Counted from the stretch's first letter, positions 6,296 through 14,566 are shown. The stretch is 17,103 nucleotides of DNA from a bacterium (GCA_024692925.1 JAILLX010000037.1:1-17103); one strand, 5' to 3'. Program-made: numbers and translations. Notes: generated from the letters alone by a model not told the origin.

Positions 6296-8305
6296 ATGGA
6301 GAGTAGGAAAAGTTTTCTTGCTATTTTGACATTAGTTTTGGCTGGAACTCTTGTGTTTCCAAGTGATTATGTTGATGCAAAAAAGACGAAAAAATCTTCG
6401 TCAAAGAAAAGTTCAAAAAAGAAAAAAACAAAAACAACAAAAACAACATCTTCGACTTCTTCGGAAACTTCGGAAGAACGTGCATCAACTTCTACCTCCA
6501 CATCACGAAGAACAACCAGTTCATCAACTACTTCAAGCTCATCTTCTTCCTCCAAGGTGGATGAGGCGACCGAAATTTCAAATTTGAAATCGAACTTGCT
6601 TAGTTGTTTAAGTGGTCAATGTGCGGGTGATATTTCGTATGAAAAGTGTTTCAAAACTTCGAATGTTGATGTATTTTTGGCTGGGAATTCGACATGCCAA
6701 TCTTATTTGAATTCTGCGTCATCGGAAACTGTGCGTGTGCTTGCTAAACAACAGGTTGTTTCAAAAATTAAGGAATATTTTACCGAAAGTTGTAATCAGG
6801 CTGGGGGTAAAGTTTCTGGTGAAACATGCAAGTTGGATATTTACTATTATGCAAAATCGCCGGATGGAAAGCATAGTAAAAAGGCAAACAAAAGTAATGT
6901 TTCCGTTGGTACGACGTTTACCTGTTCCTATGCAAATTTTGGTTTGAACCAAAGCGATTTGGAGTATAAACTTGGTCAAAGCACAGAGGATAAAATCCAA
7001 AATATGCAGGCTGCAATCCAAATTGGTACGGGGCTTTTGAATACCGGTATGCAAATATTTTCTGCGGTTAAGGCGTCAAAGGATTTGAAACGTGCCGGTG
7101 CATTTGTTGAGGATGCGTGGTATAAATTCGATGGAAATACATTGGAACCTAAGCAAGTTGATAACGATTACTATTACGGTGGTAGTGGTGCCGGTGTGAA
7201 AAAGGATTTATATGATACTTGTTCTGGTCGTGGCGTTGATGATAACGGTGCAAAATTTTGTAAGTATAGACATGGAGGAACATGTAGTGAAGAAAATAAT
7301 ACTTGCGACATTGTAGCTGGAAAATCTAATGCTCCTGGTACGGATTGTTCTACTGTACAAAAGGTAACATCTTCAAATCCTTGCTATATTTACATTGAAA
7401 AATCGAACGAGATAAAGAAGGGTGAAAAACTTTCTGAACTTATCAGAACAAAGGGTAACCTTGATGAGTTAAAACAAAATGCAGTAAAAGAACAGAATAA
7501 AAATGCTTTGAAACAAATGATGGTTCAAGGTGCAACTGCACAAATATTTAATTCTGTTGCAAACCAAGGCTTAAGTTTTGGTGGCGGAGCACAAATCTGT
7601 AAGGAAGCTATGACTACTTATGTCAATGGCGAAACTTGTACTTTTGGTAGTAAAAAATCTATAAATTCGACAGCTGATGCTGTGATTTGTGCAAAAAGTA
7701 CTGATAATTTTGGAGCTTCTCCTACATGTAATGTATATAGCAAGAATGGAGCAACATATTATGTTTGTTTGAAAACTGGAGCTAATTGTACTTGGGATCC
7801 TTCACAAAATAATTATATAAAACAAGTTTCAAATTCAAATGGGTTGGTTAATAGGGACGGAAATCCTTGTGGCGATGTTTATAAAGATGGTGAGTGTATG
7901 AGTACAACAGCTTGGAATATGACTAGCCAAATTAGTGTTATGGAAGGTAATATGAATGGTGCTATTACTGCTATTGATACATTATCTAACAGTATAAAAA
8001 CCGATGAGCAAGATAAGTACAACAAGACCTTGACTGCTTATACTACTAACCAAAACTCTTTGAATACAAAGAAAAAGGAAATGGAAGAGTTGAGGGAACA
8101 AAATTCATCTGCATTACAGGGGGCAATTTCTTCGGGTACTCAGACTTTGCTTACTGGTGCAACAACTTTGATTACTACAAGTCTTTCTGCGGAAAATAAC
8201 AAGGATATTATGACTGGGGCTTGTTATCTTGGTGATCCAAGCAACGGTAATATGATTATGCAGGAAGGCGAAGTTAAAAAGTTGACCTGGAAATTCTTTA
8301 ACTAA
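6296..8305 (+). CDS. Large secreted Cys-rich protein with Lys/Ser/Thr-rich linker; unknown
   Basis: 669 residues from the ATG at 6296 (an in-frame ATG at 6284 lacks room for a leader). The signal peptide is residues 1-28 (SFLAILTLVLAGTLVF core, cut after VDA). Then comes a low-complexity tract, about 29-86, first Lys/Ser-rich and then Ser/Thr-rich, suited to binding an anionic surface or carrying glycans. The rest holds 22 Cys, an even number that suggests disulfides formed in the periplasm or outside. These include closely spaced groups around 285-350 and 430-530. The C-terminal part (about 545-640) is polar and coiled-coil-like with a mild hydrophobic stretch, ending K-K-L-T-W-K-F-F-N. I recognise no named domain. 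It follows a pseudopilin gene but has its own promoter and terminator. Its N-terminal plan is like that of the 12323 protein. Confidence 0.85.
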   Translation: MESRKSFLAILTLVLAGTLVFPSDYVDAKKTKKSSSKKSSKKKKTKTTKTTSSTSSETSEERASTSTSTSRRTTSSSTTSSSSSSSKVDEATEISNLKSNLLSCLSGQCAGDISYEKCFKTSNVDVFLAGNSTCQSYLNSASSETVRVLAKQQVVSKIKEYFTESCNQAGGKVSGETCKLDIYYYAKSPDGKHSKKANKSNVSVGTTFTCSYANFGLNQSDLEYKLGQSTEDKIQNMQAAIQIGTGLLNTGMQIFSAVKASKDLKRAGAFVEDAWYKFDGNTLEPKQVDNDYYYGGSGAGVKKDLYDTCSGRGVDDNGAKFCKYRHGGTCSEENNTCDIVAGKSNAPGTDCSTVQKVTSSNPCYIYIEKSNEIKKGEKLSELIRTKGNLDELKQNAVKEQNKNALKQMMVQGATAQIFNSVANQGLSFGGGAQICKEAMTTYVNGETCTFGSKKSINSTADAVICAKSTDNFGASPTCNVYSKNGATYYVCLKTGANCTWDPSQNNYIKQVSNSNGLVNRDGNPCGDVYKDGECMSTTAWNMTSQISVMEGNMNGAITAIDTLSNSIKTDEQDKYNKTLTAYTTNQNSLNTKKKEMEELREQNSSALQGAISSGTQTLLTGATTLITTSLSAENNKDIMTGACYLGDPSNGNMIMQEGEVKKLTWKFFN

Positions 8306-8310
8306 TATTT

Positions 8311-8337
8311 TCCCCTCGGTTTGAGGGGATTTTTTTT
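8311..8337 (+). terminator. Rho-independent terminator after the 6296 gene
   Basis: TCCCCTC (8311-8317) and GAGGGGA (8323-8329) form a perfect 7-bp stem with a 5-nt loop, followed by eight T. Confidence 0.9.
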
Positions 8338-8361
8338 ACGATGATATGATGTTTGATTGTG

Positions 8362-8386
8362 GATTCCGGATCAAGTCCGGAATGAC
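8362..8386 (+). repeat. REP-like palindromic element, copy 1
   Basis: A 25-bp imperfect palindrome starting GATTCCGGATC and ending TCCGGAATGAC; TTCCGGA pairs with TCCGGAA. Same family and orientation as the copy at 8442-8466. Such elements are typically scattered through intergenic DNA of alphaproteobacterial genomes. Confidence 0.75.
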
Positions 8387-8391
8387 AATAT

Positions 8392-8415
8392 TAGGGGCAT
8401 CCCGACCACCCCCTA
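8392..8415. repeat. Inverted repeat between REP-like copies, possibly a decayed copy
   Basis: TAGGGG (8392-8397) and CCCCTA (8410-8415) are complementary around a 12-nt loop containing CATCCCG, the same heptamer that begins the neighbouring copy at 8417. It may be a degraded element or a hairpin of its own. Confidence 0.4.
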
Positions 8416-8439
8416 TCATCCCGAATTTATTTCGGGATC
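8416..8439 (-). repeat. REP-like palindromic element, copy 2 (inverted)
   Basis: Begins TCATCCCGAA and ends TTCGGGATC: a near-perfect palindrome in the opposite orientation to copies 1 and 3. Confidence 0.75.
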
Positions 8440-8441
8440 TA

Positions 8442-8466
8442 GACTCTGAAACAAGTTCAGGGTGAC
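8442..8466 (+). repeat. REP-like palindromic element, copy 3
   Basis: Begins GACTCTGAA and ends AGTTCAGGGTGAC. It aligns base for base with copy 1 (same length, shared CAAGT centre, same TGAC end) with paired changes that mostly keep the stem. Only 2 bp separate it from copy 2. Confidence 0.7.
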
Positions 8467-8490
8467 ATCTTTTTTCTTTTATAAAAACTC

Positions 8491-8519
8491 TTTACTTTCT
8501 CTATATAATATTCTATTAT
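8491..8519 (+). promoter_or_regulatory. Likely valS promoter
   Basis: TTTACT (8491-8496), 17 nt, TATTAT (8514-8519). A TATAAT at 8504 lacks a -35 at the right distance. No T-box or other leader structure is seen between here and the ATG at 8555. Confidence 0.4.
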
Positions 8520-8554
8520 ACAAAAATATTATGAAAGAATAAAAAGGCGAGCAA

Positions 8555-11134
8555 ATGACTACTGTAAATCCTGATGAATTATATAAATTTCAAGAAGATA
8601 ACGGATATTTTAAACCAAACCCAGAAAGTGGAAAACCTACTTTTACTATTATGATACCTCCTCCAAATATTACGGGGCAGTTGCATCTTGGTCATGCGTT
8701 TACTATGACTATGCAAGATATTATCATTCGTTATAAAAGGATGGTTGGGTTTGACTGTTTGTTGCTTCCTGGAACTGATCATGCGGCGATTGCAACACAG
8801 ATGATTGTTGAAAAACAGTTGGCGGAAAAGGGCATTTACAGACGTGAAATTGGTCGTGCAAAGTTCCTTGATTATGTTTGGCAATGGAAGGCTGAATGTG
8901 CCGGAAATATTACAAAACAACTTCGCCGTCTTGGGTATTCATCTGATTGGTCGAGGGAGCGTTTCACAATGGATGATGGAATGAGCGATGCCGTTAAGGA
9001 AGCGTTTGTTCGTCTTTATAATGATGGGCTTATTTACAAGGCAAACCGACTTGTAAACTGGGATCCGGTGATGTTGACTTCGGTTTCCGATTTGGAAGTT
9101 TTGATGAAGGAAACTGCTGGTTCTATGTGGCATATTAGGTATGATATTGATGGTTCGGATGAGTCAATTATTGTTGCAACAACAAGACCGGAAACTATGC
9201 TTGGGGATAGTGGTGTTGCTGTAAATCCGAATGATGAACGTTTCAAACATCTTATTGGTAAAAAGGCTATACTTCCAATTATTGGTAGAAAGATTGAAAT
9301 AGTTGGTGATGATTATGCTGATATGACAAAGGGAACTGGGGCTGTGAAGATTACACCAGCACATGATTTTAATGATTTCGAAGTTGGAAAAAGGCATAAT
9401 CTTCCAGTGATGAATATTTTTACGGAAACTGCAAAAATTGATGTGAAAAATATCCCTGATGCAAATGATTTTGTTCGTTCTTTGGATGGAATGGATAGGT
9501 TTGAAGCAAGAAAAGTTATTGTTGAAAAATTACAGGAACTTGGCAATCTTGTAAAAATTGAACCATATACACATCAGGTGCCACATGCGGAACGCGGTGG
9601 TGCAGTGATTGAGCCAAGACTTACTGAACAATGGTATTGCGATGTTTCCGAAATGGCAAAGAAAGCAATTGATTTTGTGAAAACTGGAAAGATAAAATTT
9701 GTTCCAAAAATGTGGGAAAATACTTTCTTTTCTTGGCTTGAAAATATTCAACCATGGTGTATTTCTCGACAACTTTGGTGGGGACATCAAATACCTGCAT
9801 ACTATACCGATGATGGAAAAGTTTTTGTTGCAAAGTCAAGGGAAGAAGCCCAAAAAATGGCAGGTGAGGGTGTTAATTTAACACAAGATGAAGACAGTCT
9901 TGATACTTGGTTTTCATCGGGACTTTGGCCAATGTCAACACTTGGTTGGCCAAATGTAGAGGCACCAGATTATAAACATTATTTCCCTACATCAACATTG
10001 ATTACAGGGTTTGATATTATCTTCTTCTGGGTTGCAAGAATGATAATGTTTAGTATTTATTTTACGGGAAAGGCTCCGTTTGATACAGTTGTTCTTCATG
10101 GTCTTGTTCGTGATGAACATGGTCAGAAAATGAGTAAGACAAAGGGAAATGTTATAAATCCGCTTGAACTTATTGACGAGTTTGGTATTGATGCAGTGCG
10201 TTGGACTATTTGTACTTTGTCTGGTCAAGGTAGGGATATGAACTTTGGTCGAAGCCTTGTCGAAAACGGAAGAAAGTTTATTACGAAATTAAGAAATGCA
10301 GTTAATTTCTGGGAACAGAAGGGTGTGAAAAATGCTGGCTTGTTTGATAAAACAAAGTCGGTTGCATCAACAAACTGGATTTTGGATAAAATGAATAGTG
10401 CAATAGATGTTGCAAAAAATGCGATTGAAAATTATCGTTATGATGAATATGCACAAACACTTTATCATTTTGTTTGGGATGATTTTTGTGATAACTTTAT
10501 TGAACTTTCGAAATCAGAAATTGATGGCGAAGATGGTGCAATAATTCTTGCAACTGCAAAGGTTGTTATTCAAAATATTTTGAAAATGTTGCAACCAGTT
10601 ATACCATTTGTTTCAGCAGAACTTTACGAAGAACTTGGCTTTGGTCGTGCATGTGATTTTATTCATGAAAGTTATGCACAAAAGGTTGAAGTTGATACAT
10701 CAAATACATCAGATATTGATTGGATGTTGAGTGTAATTTCTGCAATTCGAAATGTAAGGGCAGAAAATAAAATTGGGTTTAAAACTGAACTTGATATTTC
10801 TTTCAAATCAATGCCAGAAGGTGCAAAATCATATATTGATATAATTGCAAATCATACCAATACAAAACTTTCTGATGAAAGTAGTGATATGATAAGTGTT
10901 GTTGTTGATGAAGCAACTACGGTTCTTATTTCTCTTCCATCTATAAATAAAGATGAAGCTATTGGTAAAGCAAAAATTGAACTTCAAGAAATTGAAAAAC
11001 GTATTTCAAGTCTTGAAGCACAAATTGCAAAAATGGAAGGAAAGGCTCCGGCTCAAGTTATCGAGGATAGAAAGAAAAGTCTTTCTGATGCAATTGCAAA
11101 AAAACAACAATTAGAGGAGATTTTGAATAAATAA
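8555..11134 (+). CDS. valS: Valine--tRNA ligase
   Basis: An 859-residue class I synthetase that charges tRNA-Val with valine in the cytosol and edits mischarged threonine. Catalytic signatures: PPPNITGQLHLGHA with the HIGH-type motif at 44-47, GTDHAAIATQ, and KMSKT at 525-529 (Thr in place of the last Ser of the common KMSKS). The editing domain is marked by T-T-R-P-E-T-M-L-G-D and the H-D-F-N-D-F-E-V-G region near 266-280. Q-W-Y-C and the W-C-I-S-R-Q-L-W-W-G-H-Q-I-P-A segment are typical of ValS. The C-terminus (about 796-859) is the tRNA-binding coiled coil. The ribosome site is modest (AAGGCGAG). The stop is followed after one base by the Nudix gene. Confidence 0.97.
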   Translation: MTTVNPDELYKFQEDNGYFKPNPESGKPTFTIMIPPPNITGQLHLGHAFTMTMQDIIIRYKRMVGFDCLLLPGTDHAAIATQMIVEKQLAEKGIYRREIGRAKFLDYVWQWKAECAGNITKQLRRLGYSSDWSRERFTMDDGMSDAVKEAFVRLYNDGLIYKANRLVNWDPVMLTSVSDLEVLMKETAGSMWHIRYDIDGSDESIIVATTRPETMLGDSGVAVNPNDERFKHLIGKKAILPIIGRKIEIVGDDYADMTKGTGAVKITPAHDFNDFEVGKRHNLPVMNIFTETAKIDVKNIPDANDFVRSLDGMDRFEARKVIVEKLQELGNLVKIEPYTHQVPHAERGGAVIEPRLTEQWYCDVSEMAKKAIDFVKTGKIKFVPKMWENTFFSWLENIQPWCISRQLWWGHQIPAYYTDDGKVFVAKSREEAQKMAGEGVNLTQDEDSLDTWFSSGLWPMSTLGWPNVEAPDYKHYFPTSTLITGFDIIFFWVARMIMFSIYFTGKAPFDTVVLHGLVRDEHGQKMSKTKGNVINPLELIDEFGIDAVRWTICTLSGQGRDMNFGRSLVENGRKFITKLRNAVNFWEQKGVKNAGLFDKTKSVASTNWILDKMNSAIDVAKNAIENYRYDEYAQTLYHFVWDDFCDNFIELSKSEIDGEDGAIILATAKVVIQNILKMLQPVIPFVSAELYEELGFGRACDFIHESYAQKVEVDTSNTSDIDWMLSVISAIRNVRAENKIGFKTELDISFKSMPEGAKSYIDIIANHTNTKLSDESSDMISVVVDEATTVLISLPSINKDEAIGKAKIELQEIEKRISSLEAQIAKMEGKAPAQVIEDRKKSLSDAIAKKQQLEEILNK

Positions 11135-11135
11135 A

Positions 11136-11765
11136 ATGAGTGAGCTGTTAGATATTTATGATGAAAATGGTAAACATATTGGTATAGAGGATAGAAATAT
11201 TGTTCATCAAAAAGGTCTTTGGCATAAAACAATTCATTGTTGGATTGTAAAAGGTAAAAGCCACATCTTGTTTCAAAAGCGTTCAGGTAATTTGCTTGAT
11301 AATCCTAATAAACTTTATACTACGGCAAGTGGTCATATAAAAGCAGGGGAAACTTTGCATGATGCATTTGCAAGAGAAGTGTCAGAGGAACTTGGGATTT
11401 CAGTTCCAAAACCACAAAAACTTTTTGAACAAATTTATAAAACAGATTTTATAAAAACTAATGGTACTCCTTATCACGATAGGGTTTTTTGCAATGTGTT
11501 TGTCGCATTTTGTGATTTACCGCTTTCAGCATATAAGCCACAGGAAGAAGAACTTGATGGTGTGGTGGAAGTTGATATTCGTGATGCACTTTCTTTGTTT
11601 AAAGGAGAAGTTAGTGAGATTGACTCATCTATGTATGCAAAGGATGATGGAAAGTATAGTTTGAAAGAAAAGAAACTTAATCTTTCGGATTTCCTTTGCA
11701 ATCCAACAGAAACACACTATCACAAATATGGTTGTGTGTTGGAAGAAATTTTAAAACTTTTATAA
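11136..11765 (+). CDS. Nudix hydrolase, isopentenyl-diphosphate-isomerase-like subgroup
   Basis: 209 residues. The full Nudix box G-x5-E-x7-R-E-U-x-E-E-x-G-U is intact at G66, E72, R80, E81, E84, E85, G87, so a metal-dependent hydrolase (or isomerase-like) acting on a nucleoside-diphosphate-linked or similar substrate is expected. The N-terminus (ELLDIYDENGKHIGIEDR, then H-x-K-G-L-W-H) resembles the YfcD/Idi-like group. The specific substrate cannot be told. It starts one base after the valS stop, and AGAGGAGA inside the end of valS is rather far upstream, so translation is probably coupled to valS. It converges on bamE with a single base between the stops and no evident terminator. Confidence 0.88.
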   Translation: MSELLDIYDENGKHIGIEDRNIVHQKGLWHKTIHCWIVKGKSHILFQKRSGNLLDNPNKLYTTASGHIKAGETLHDAFAREVSEELGISVPKPQKLFEQIYKTDFIKTNGTPYHDRVFCNVFVAFCDLPLSAYKPQEEELDGVVEVDIRDALSLFKGEVSEIDSSMYAKDDGKYSLKEKKLNLSDFLCNPTETHYHKYGCVLEEILKLL

Positions 11766-11766
11766 A

Positions 11767-12207
11767 TTATTGATTTCCAGATGTGCCGGCGGCATTAAAT
11801 CTTCCGATATTTCCGAAAAGTTCGGCAAAGAAACCCAATTTTATATCAGATGGAAGGTTGGTTTTTTCATCTTCGTTTTGTGCAAAATCTTTTTCGGCAA
11901 GGTTTGAAAGTTTAATTTCTTTTATGTCATCGGATGAATCAAAACTTATGGTAAGTATTTCATATTTTGAAAATTTTGGGTCAAGGAAAGCCCAAATTTC
12001 ACCTTCGGATGTGTAATAGTACCACTTTTCAGGTCCGACAAAATTTGTTGCAGCAGGAGAACCAAGAATTTCAACAACATCTTTTTTGCTTTTTGCATCT
12101 TGGATTTGTTCCATTTGTCGTGGTCTGATGGGAACGCCACCACGATATTCTTTTGTAATGCATGCACAAAGTGTAAATATTAACCCCAATATTGCGAATT
12201 TTTTCAT
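11767..12207 (-). CDS. bamE: Outer-membrane assembly lipoprotein, BamE/SmpA/OmlA family
   Basis: A 146-residue lipoprotein precursor: MKKFAILGLIFTLCAC fits a type II signal peptide with lipidated Cys16. The mature part has the BamE pattern: G-G, I-R-P, a short helix, then V-V-E-I-L-G-S-P followed by W-Y-Y-Y and I-L-T-I-S-F-D. BamE is a small accessory of the Bam complex that folds beta-barrel proteins into the outer membrane. Family members are often about 110-160 residues. AAGGAG lies upstream of the ATG. It diverges from the 12323 gene. Confidence 0.85.
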   Translation of the reverse strand: MKKFAILGLIFTLCACITKEYRGGVPIRPRQMEQIQDAKSKKDVVEILGSPAATNFVGPEKWYYYTSEGEIWAFLDPKFSKYEILTISFDSSDDIKEIKLSNLAEKDFAQNEDEKTNLPSDIKLGFFAELFGNIGRFNAAGTSGNQ

Positions 12208-12230
12208 TTTTATTTCTCCTTTGATACTAA

Positions 12231-12258
12231 ATTATATCAAGTAAATTTAATATGTCTA
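12231..12258 (-). promoter_or_regulatory. bamE promoter (extended -10)
   Basis: Minus strand TAGACA (12258-12253), 16 nt, TATAAT (12236-12231) preceded by TGA, an extended -10. It lies back to back with the promoter of the divergent 12323 gene. Confidence 0.5.
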
Positions 12259-12266
12259 TTTTTTTA

Positions 12267-12295
12267 TTGAGAAAGTTTTTTTTATGGTATATTAT
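12267..12295 (+). promoter_or_regulatory. Promoter of the 12323 gene
   Basis: TTGAGA (12267-12272), 17 nt, TATTAT (12290-12295). Initiation near 12302 lies downstream of the in-frame ATG at 12284, which therefore cannot be the start; the TTG at 12323 fits. Confidence 0.5.
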
Positions 12296-12322
12296 TTTTA
12301 TGTATTCTATAGGAGAGAAAAA

Positions 12323-14548
12323 TTGAAAAAAATATTACAATTTGCTTTGATACTTTTATGTTTTTCAAATGATGTTTTTTCAGCAAGAAGAAAAACTGTG
12401 ACACGAAAAACTTCTTCGACTTCATCGACTGTTTCTTATGCAACACCAACACAGGATCAGTGTAATGTAGATATTGATTATTGTTTCAGTCGTTATTGTT
12501 TTGATAAAAAAACTTTGACTGATGGGGTGTATTCAAAGTGTGGTTCTGTGCCTGCTTCGACAATACTTATTAATGTAGAAGATTGTTTGGCAACTCGTGC
12601 AGTGATTAAGCAACTTAATTTAACAGATGGATGTAAAACTTATTCATATAACAGAATAGTTTCTCTTCTTAATAGCAAGGATACAATTGAAACAGGATTA
12701 AAGAAAAATACTAAGGAATGTGCAAAGGCGACAAAGGCTTTGCAGGCTGCAAAGAATTGTTATGCAAAAATGATTTCATCGGATGGTTCTTCTTCGGTTG
12801 AACTTTATGATGAACTTGAATCGCTTTGTGGGTTTGATGTAAGTGGTGATAGTTATATGCTTAATCGTTTTTATCAAGCAGGTGATTATGGTGATTCAAA
12901 TGTTGGCGCATTGGAAGATTTGCGTTTGACTGGTCAAAATACTCAGAAACGTGAAAATTGGCGTCAGATTGTTGATGCAACACTTGCCGGATATACCGAA
13001 ATTGCCGAGCTTGCTTGCGGTGCAGAAGATTATAAGTTGACAAAGGTAAATCAATATTCTTTGGATAAACGTACAAATTCCGAAATGGTAAAACTTTATG
13101 CTGAATCAGCAGAGATAGGAAGACAAACTGCGAATCAGATTGTTAATCATTGGTTCAGGGAAACCGATTGTGTGAATTCACCACTTCCTGTTGGTGGACT
13201 TTATTGGGATTACAAGAAAGGTGGAAATCCTGATTGTAAAATCGTTTGTCGTGAAGGTTATGTAATAGGTGGTAATTCAAGTACCTGTGTAAAAGTACAG
13301 GAGGAAAAGCCGGAAACATTTATCGGACTTAACATTGGTAATGATTGGGTTGGTGAAACAAAGAAAAAAGAAGAAAATAGGGAAACTGATGTTTCACAGA
13401 CAAAGGAAACTCCATCTCCAAGTGGAAAAACTATTGTATTGGATGATTGTCCAAAGGGTAGTCAAAGAAAACTTTGGGCGCCATCAAAGGGCAGGGATGG
13501 TGTTTGTGAAGTCTTCTTTCCAAAGAATGGCGATGGTACCTGTACCAACAGATATTATTGTCGTCATACTGGTGATGGTGAAGAATGGTTTAGCCTTGGT
13601 TCATCAAGGGGAAATTATGACAGTTGGTATGATATGAAACTTAATAATGATGGTGATGCAAGCCTTAATAAAATTTGGGGTACAAGTTATACCAGATTTG
13701 GAAATAATTATTCCGAGGAACTTTCAAGGGAAATAAAGGATTATTGCCTTAATAAACGAGGATGCAAAGGTGAAACACCAAAGGATGAAATACCAAAGCA
13801 AACTCAGGAAGAAGATAAAAAACAAACAACATCGAATACAAATAGTGATTGTGATAAAGTAAAAGATTTGAGTGATACTATTCGTTTTGACAGTAGTGAT
13901 AGAGATTTTTGGAAGAGCTTTATGGCTACTTATACTGGTGAGTGTAAGAATGTGATTCCTAAATATTCATATGATGATAGTGTTTGGAATCCTAGGGCAA
14001 AAAGGGAAATGAGTATAAATATGATACCTTCAAAGGATTGTATTTGTCCAAGCAAGAGTGTTGATACTTGTGTATTGCCTAAGGCTGATGCATGGTCAGC
14101 AAATGTTGTGAATAAATATATTGAGTATATGAATGGATATAAGGGTTCATGTACTTATAATGCTTCTATATATAATTCTTGGTTGAAGTGGACTATTGAA
14201 GTTCATAATACAGAAGTTGATATAAATTCTGAAGATGGAGGTATGCCATTGGGGCCTAGTTTACGAGATTTAAATAAGGATATGAAAAAGTTTAGAGAAT
14301 GTGTATGTGATGGTATCAGTAGTAGTAATTGCGATAAGGCTAATAAGTGTATAAGTGGTATTATTAAAAACAAAATAATGAGTAGGGTTGTGTGTTTGGA
14401 TTTAGCTAAAAATGAATGCAAAGCTTGTCTTGATAGTTGTTTTGAAAAAAATTATTCAGAGTGCGATTATTCTTATACTACTTGGAACTTGTCTAAAACT
14501 CCTTGTTTAGAGGCTTGTTCTAAGAGTGACGCTTTTTCTTGTAATTAA
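12323..14548 (+). CDS. Large secreted Cys-rich protein with internal duplication; unknown
   Basis: 741 residues from a TTG start at 12323, chosen because AGGAGAG (12311-12317) sits 5 nt upstream and the product then begins with a classic signal peptide (MKKILQFALILLCFSNDVFSA, cut near residue 20). An upstream ATG at 12284 lies in the promoter. A basic and Ser/Thr-rich stretch follows (RRKTVTRKTSSTSSTVS), echoing the linker of the 6296 protein. The mature protein has about 38 Cys. A helical N-terminal part (about 35-260) is followed by a Cys pair region, a Glu/Lys/Thr-rich linker (about 330-365), a second Cys region, and another acidic-basic linker near 485-505. The C-terminal region (about 525-680) looks like two copies of one unit. 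I recognise no named domain. It is likely periplasmic or surface-exposed with many disulfides. Confidence 0.85.
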   Translation: MKKILQFALILLCFSNDVFSARRKTVTRKTSSTSSTVSYATPTQDQCNVDIDYCFSRYCFDKKTLTDGVYSKCGSVPASTILINVEDCLATRAVIKQLNLTDGCKTYSYNRIVSLLNSKDTIETGLKKNTKECAKATKALQAAKNCYAKMISSDGSSSVELYDELESLCGFDVSGDSYMLNRFYQAGDYGDSNVGALEDLRLTGQNTQKRENWRQIVDATLAGYTEIAELACGAEDYKLTKVNQYSLDKRTNSEMVKLYAESAEIGRQTANQIVNHWFRETDCVNSPLPVGGLYWDYKKGGNPDCKIVCREGYVIGGNSSTCVKVQEEKPETFIGLNIGNDWVGETKKKEENRETDVSQTKETPSPSGKTIVLDDCPKGSQRKLWAPSKGRDGVCEVFFPKNGDGTCTNRYYCRHTGDGEEWFSLGSSRGNYDSWYDMKLNNDGDASLNKIWGTSYTRFGNNYSEELSREIKDYCLNKRGCKGETPKDEIPKQTQEEDKKQTTSNTNSDCDKVKDLSDTIRFDSSDRDFWKSFMATYTGECKNVIPKYSYDDSVWNPRAKREMSINMIPSKDCICPSKSVDTCVLPKADAWSANVVNKYIEYMNGYKGSCTYNASIYNSWLKWTIEVHNTEVDINSEDGGMPLGPSLRDLNKDMKKFRECVCDGISSSNCDKANKCISGIIKNKIMSRVVCLDLAKNECKACLDSCFEKNYSECDYSYTTWNLSKTPCLEACSKSDAFSCN
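13908..14355 (+). repeat. Two diverged copies of a Cys-containing protein unit
   Basis: In the 12323 product, one unit has F-M-x2-Y-T-G-E-C, a tyrosine/VW segment and K-D-C-I-C with a later D-T-C. The next has Y-M-x2-Y-K-G-S-C, a tyrosine/SW segment and R-E-C-V-C with a later S-N-C. Order and spacing agree except for a longer insert in the second. The duplication was judged by eye. Confidence 0.5.
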
Positions 14549-14566
14549 GTAGTAAATAACTAAAAA

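Noticed and set aside
6367..6555. A 62-codon minus-strand open frame rich in Glu, Asp, Val and Phe
   Set aside because: It is the antisense of the Lys/Ser/Thr low-complexity tract of the exported protein; its composition is explained by that and it has no ribosome site.
8467..8554. T-box or other amino-acid-responsive leader before valS
   Set aside because: The leader is too short and lacks the specifier hairpin and conserved T-box sequence.
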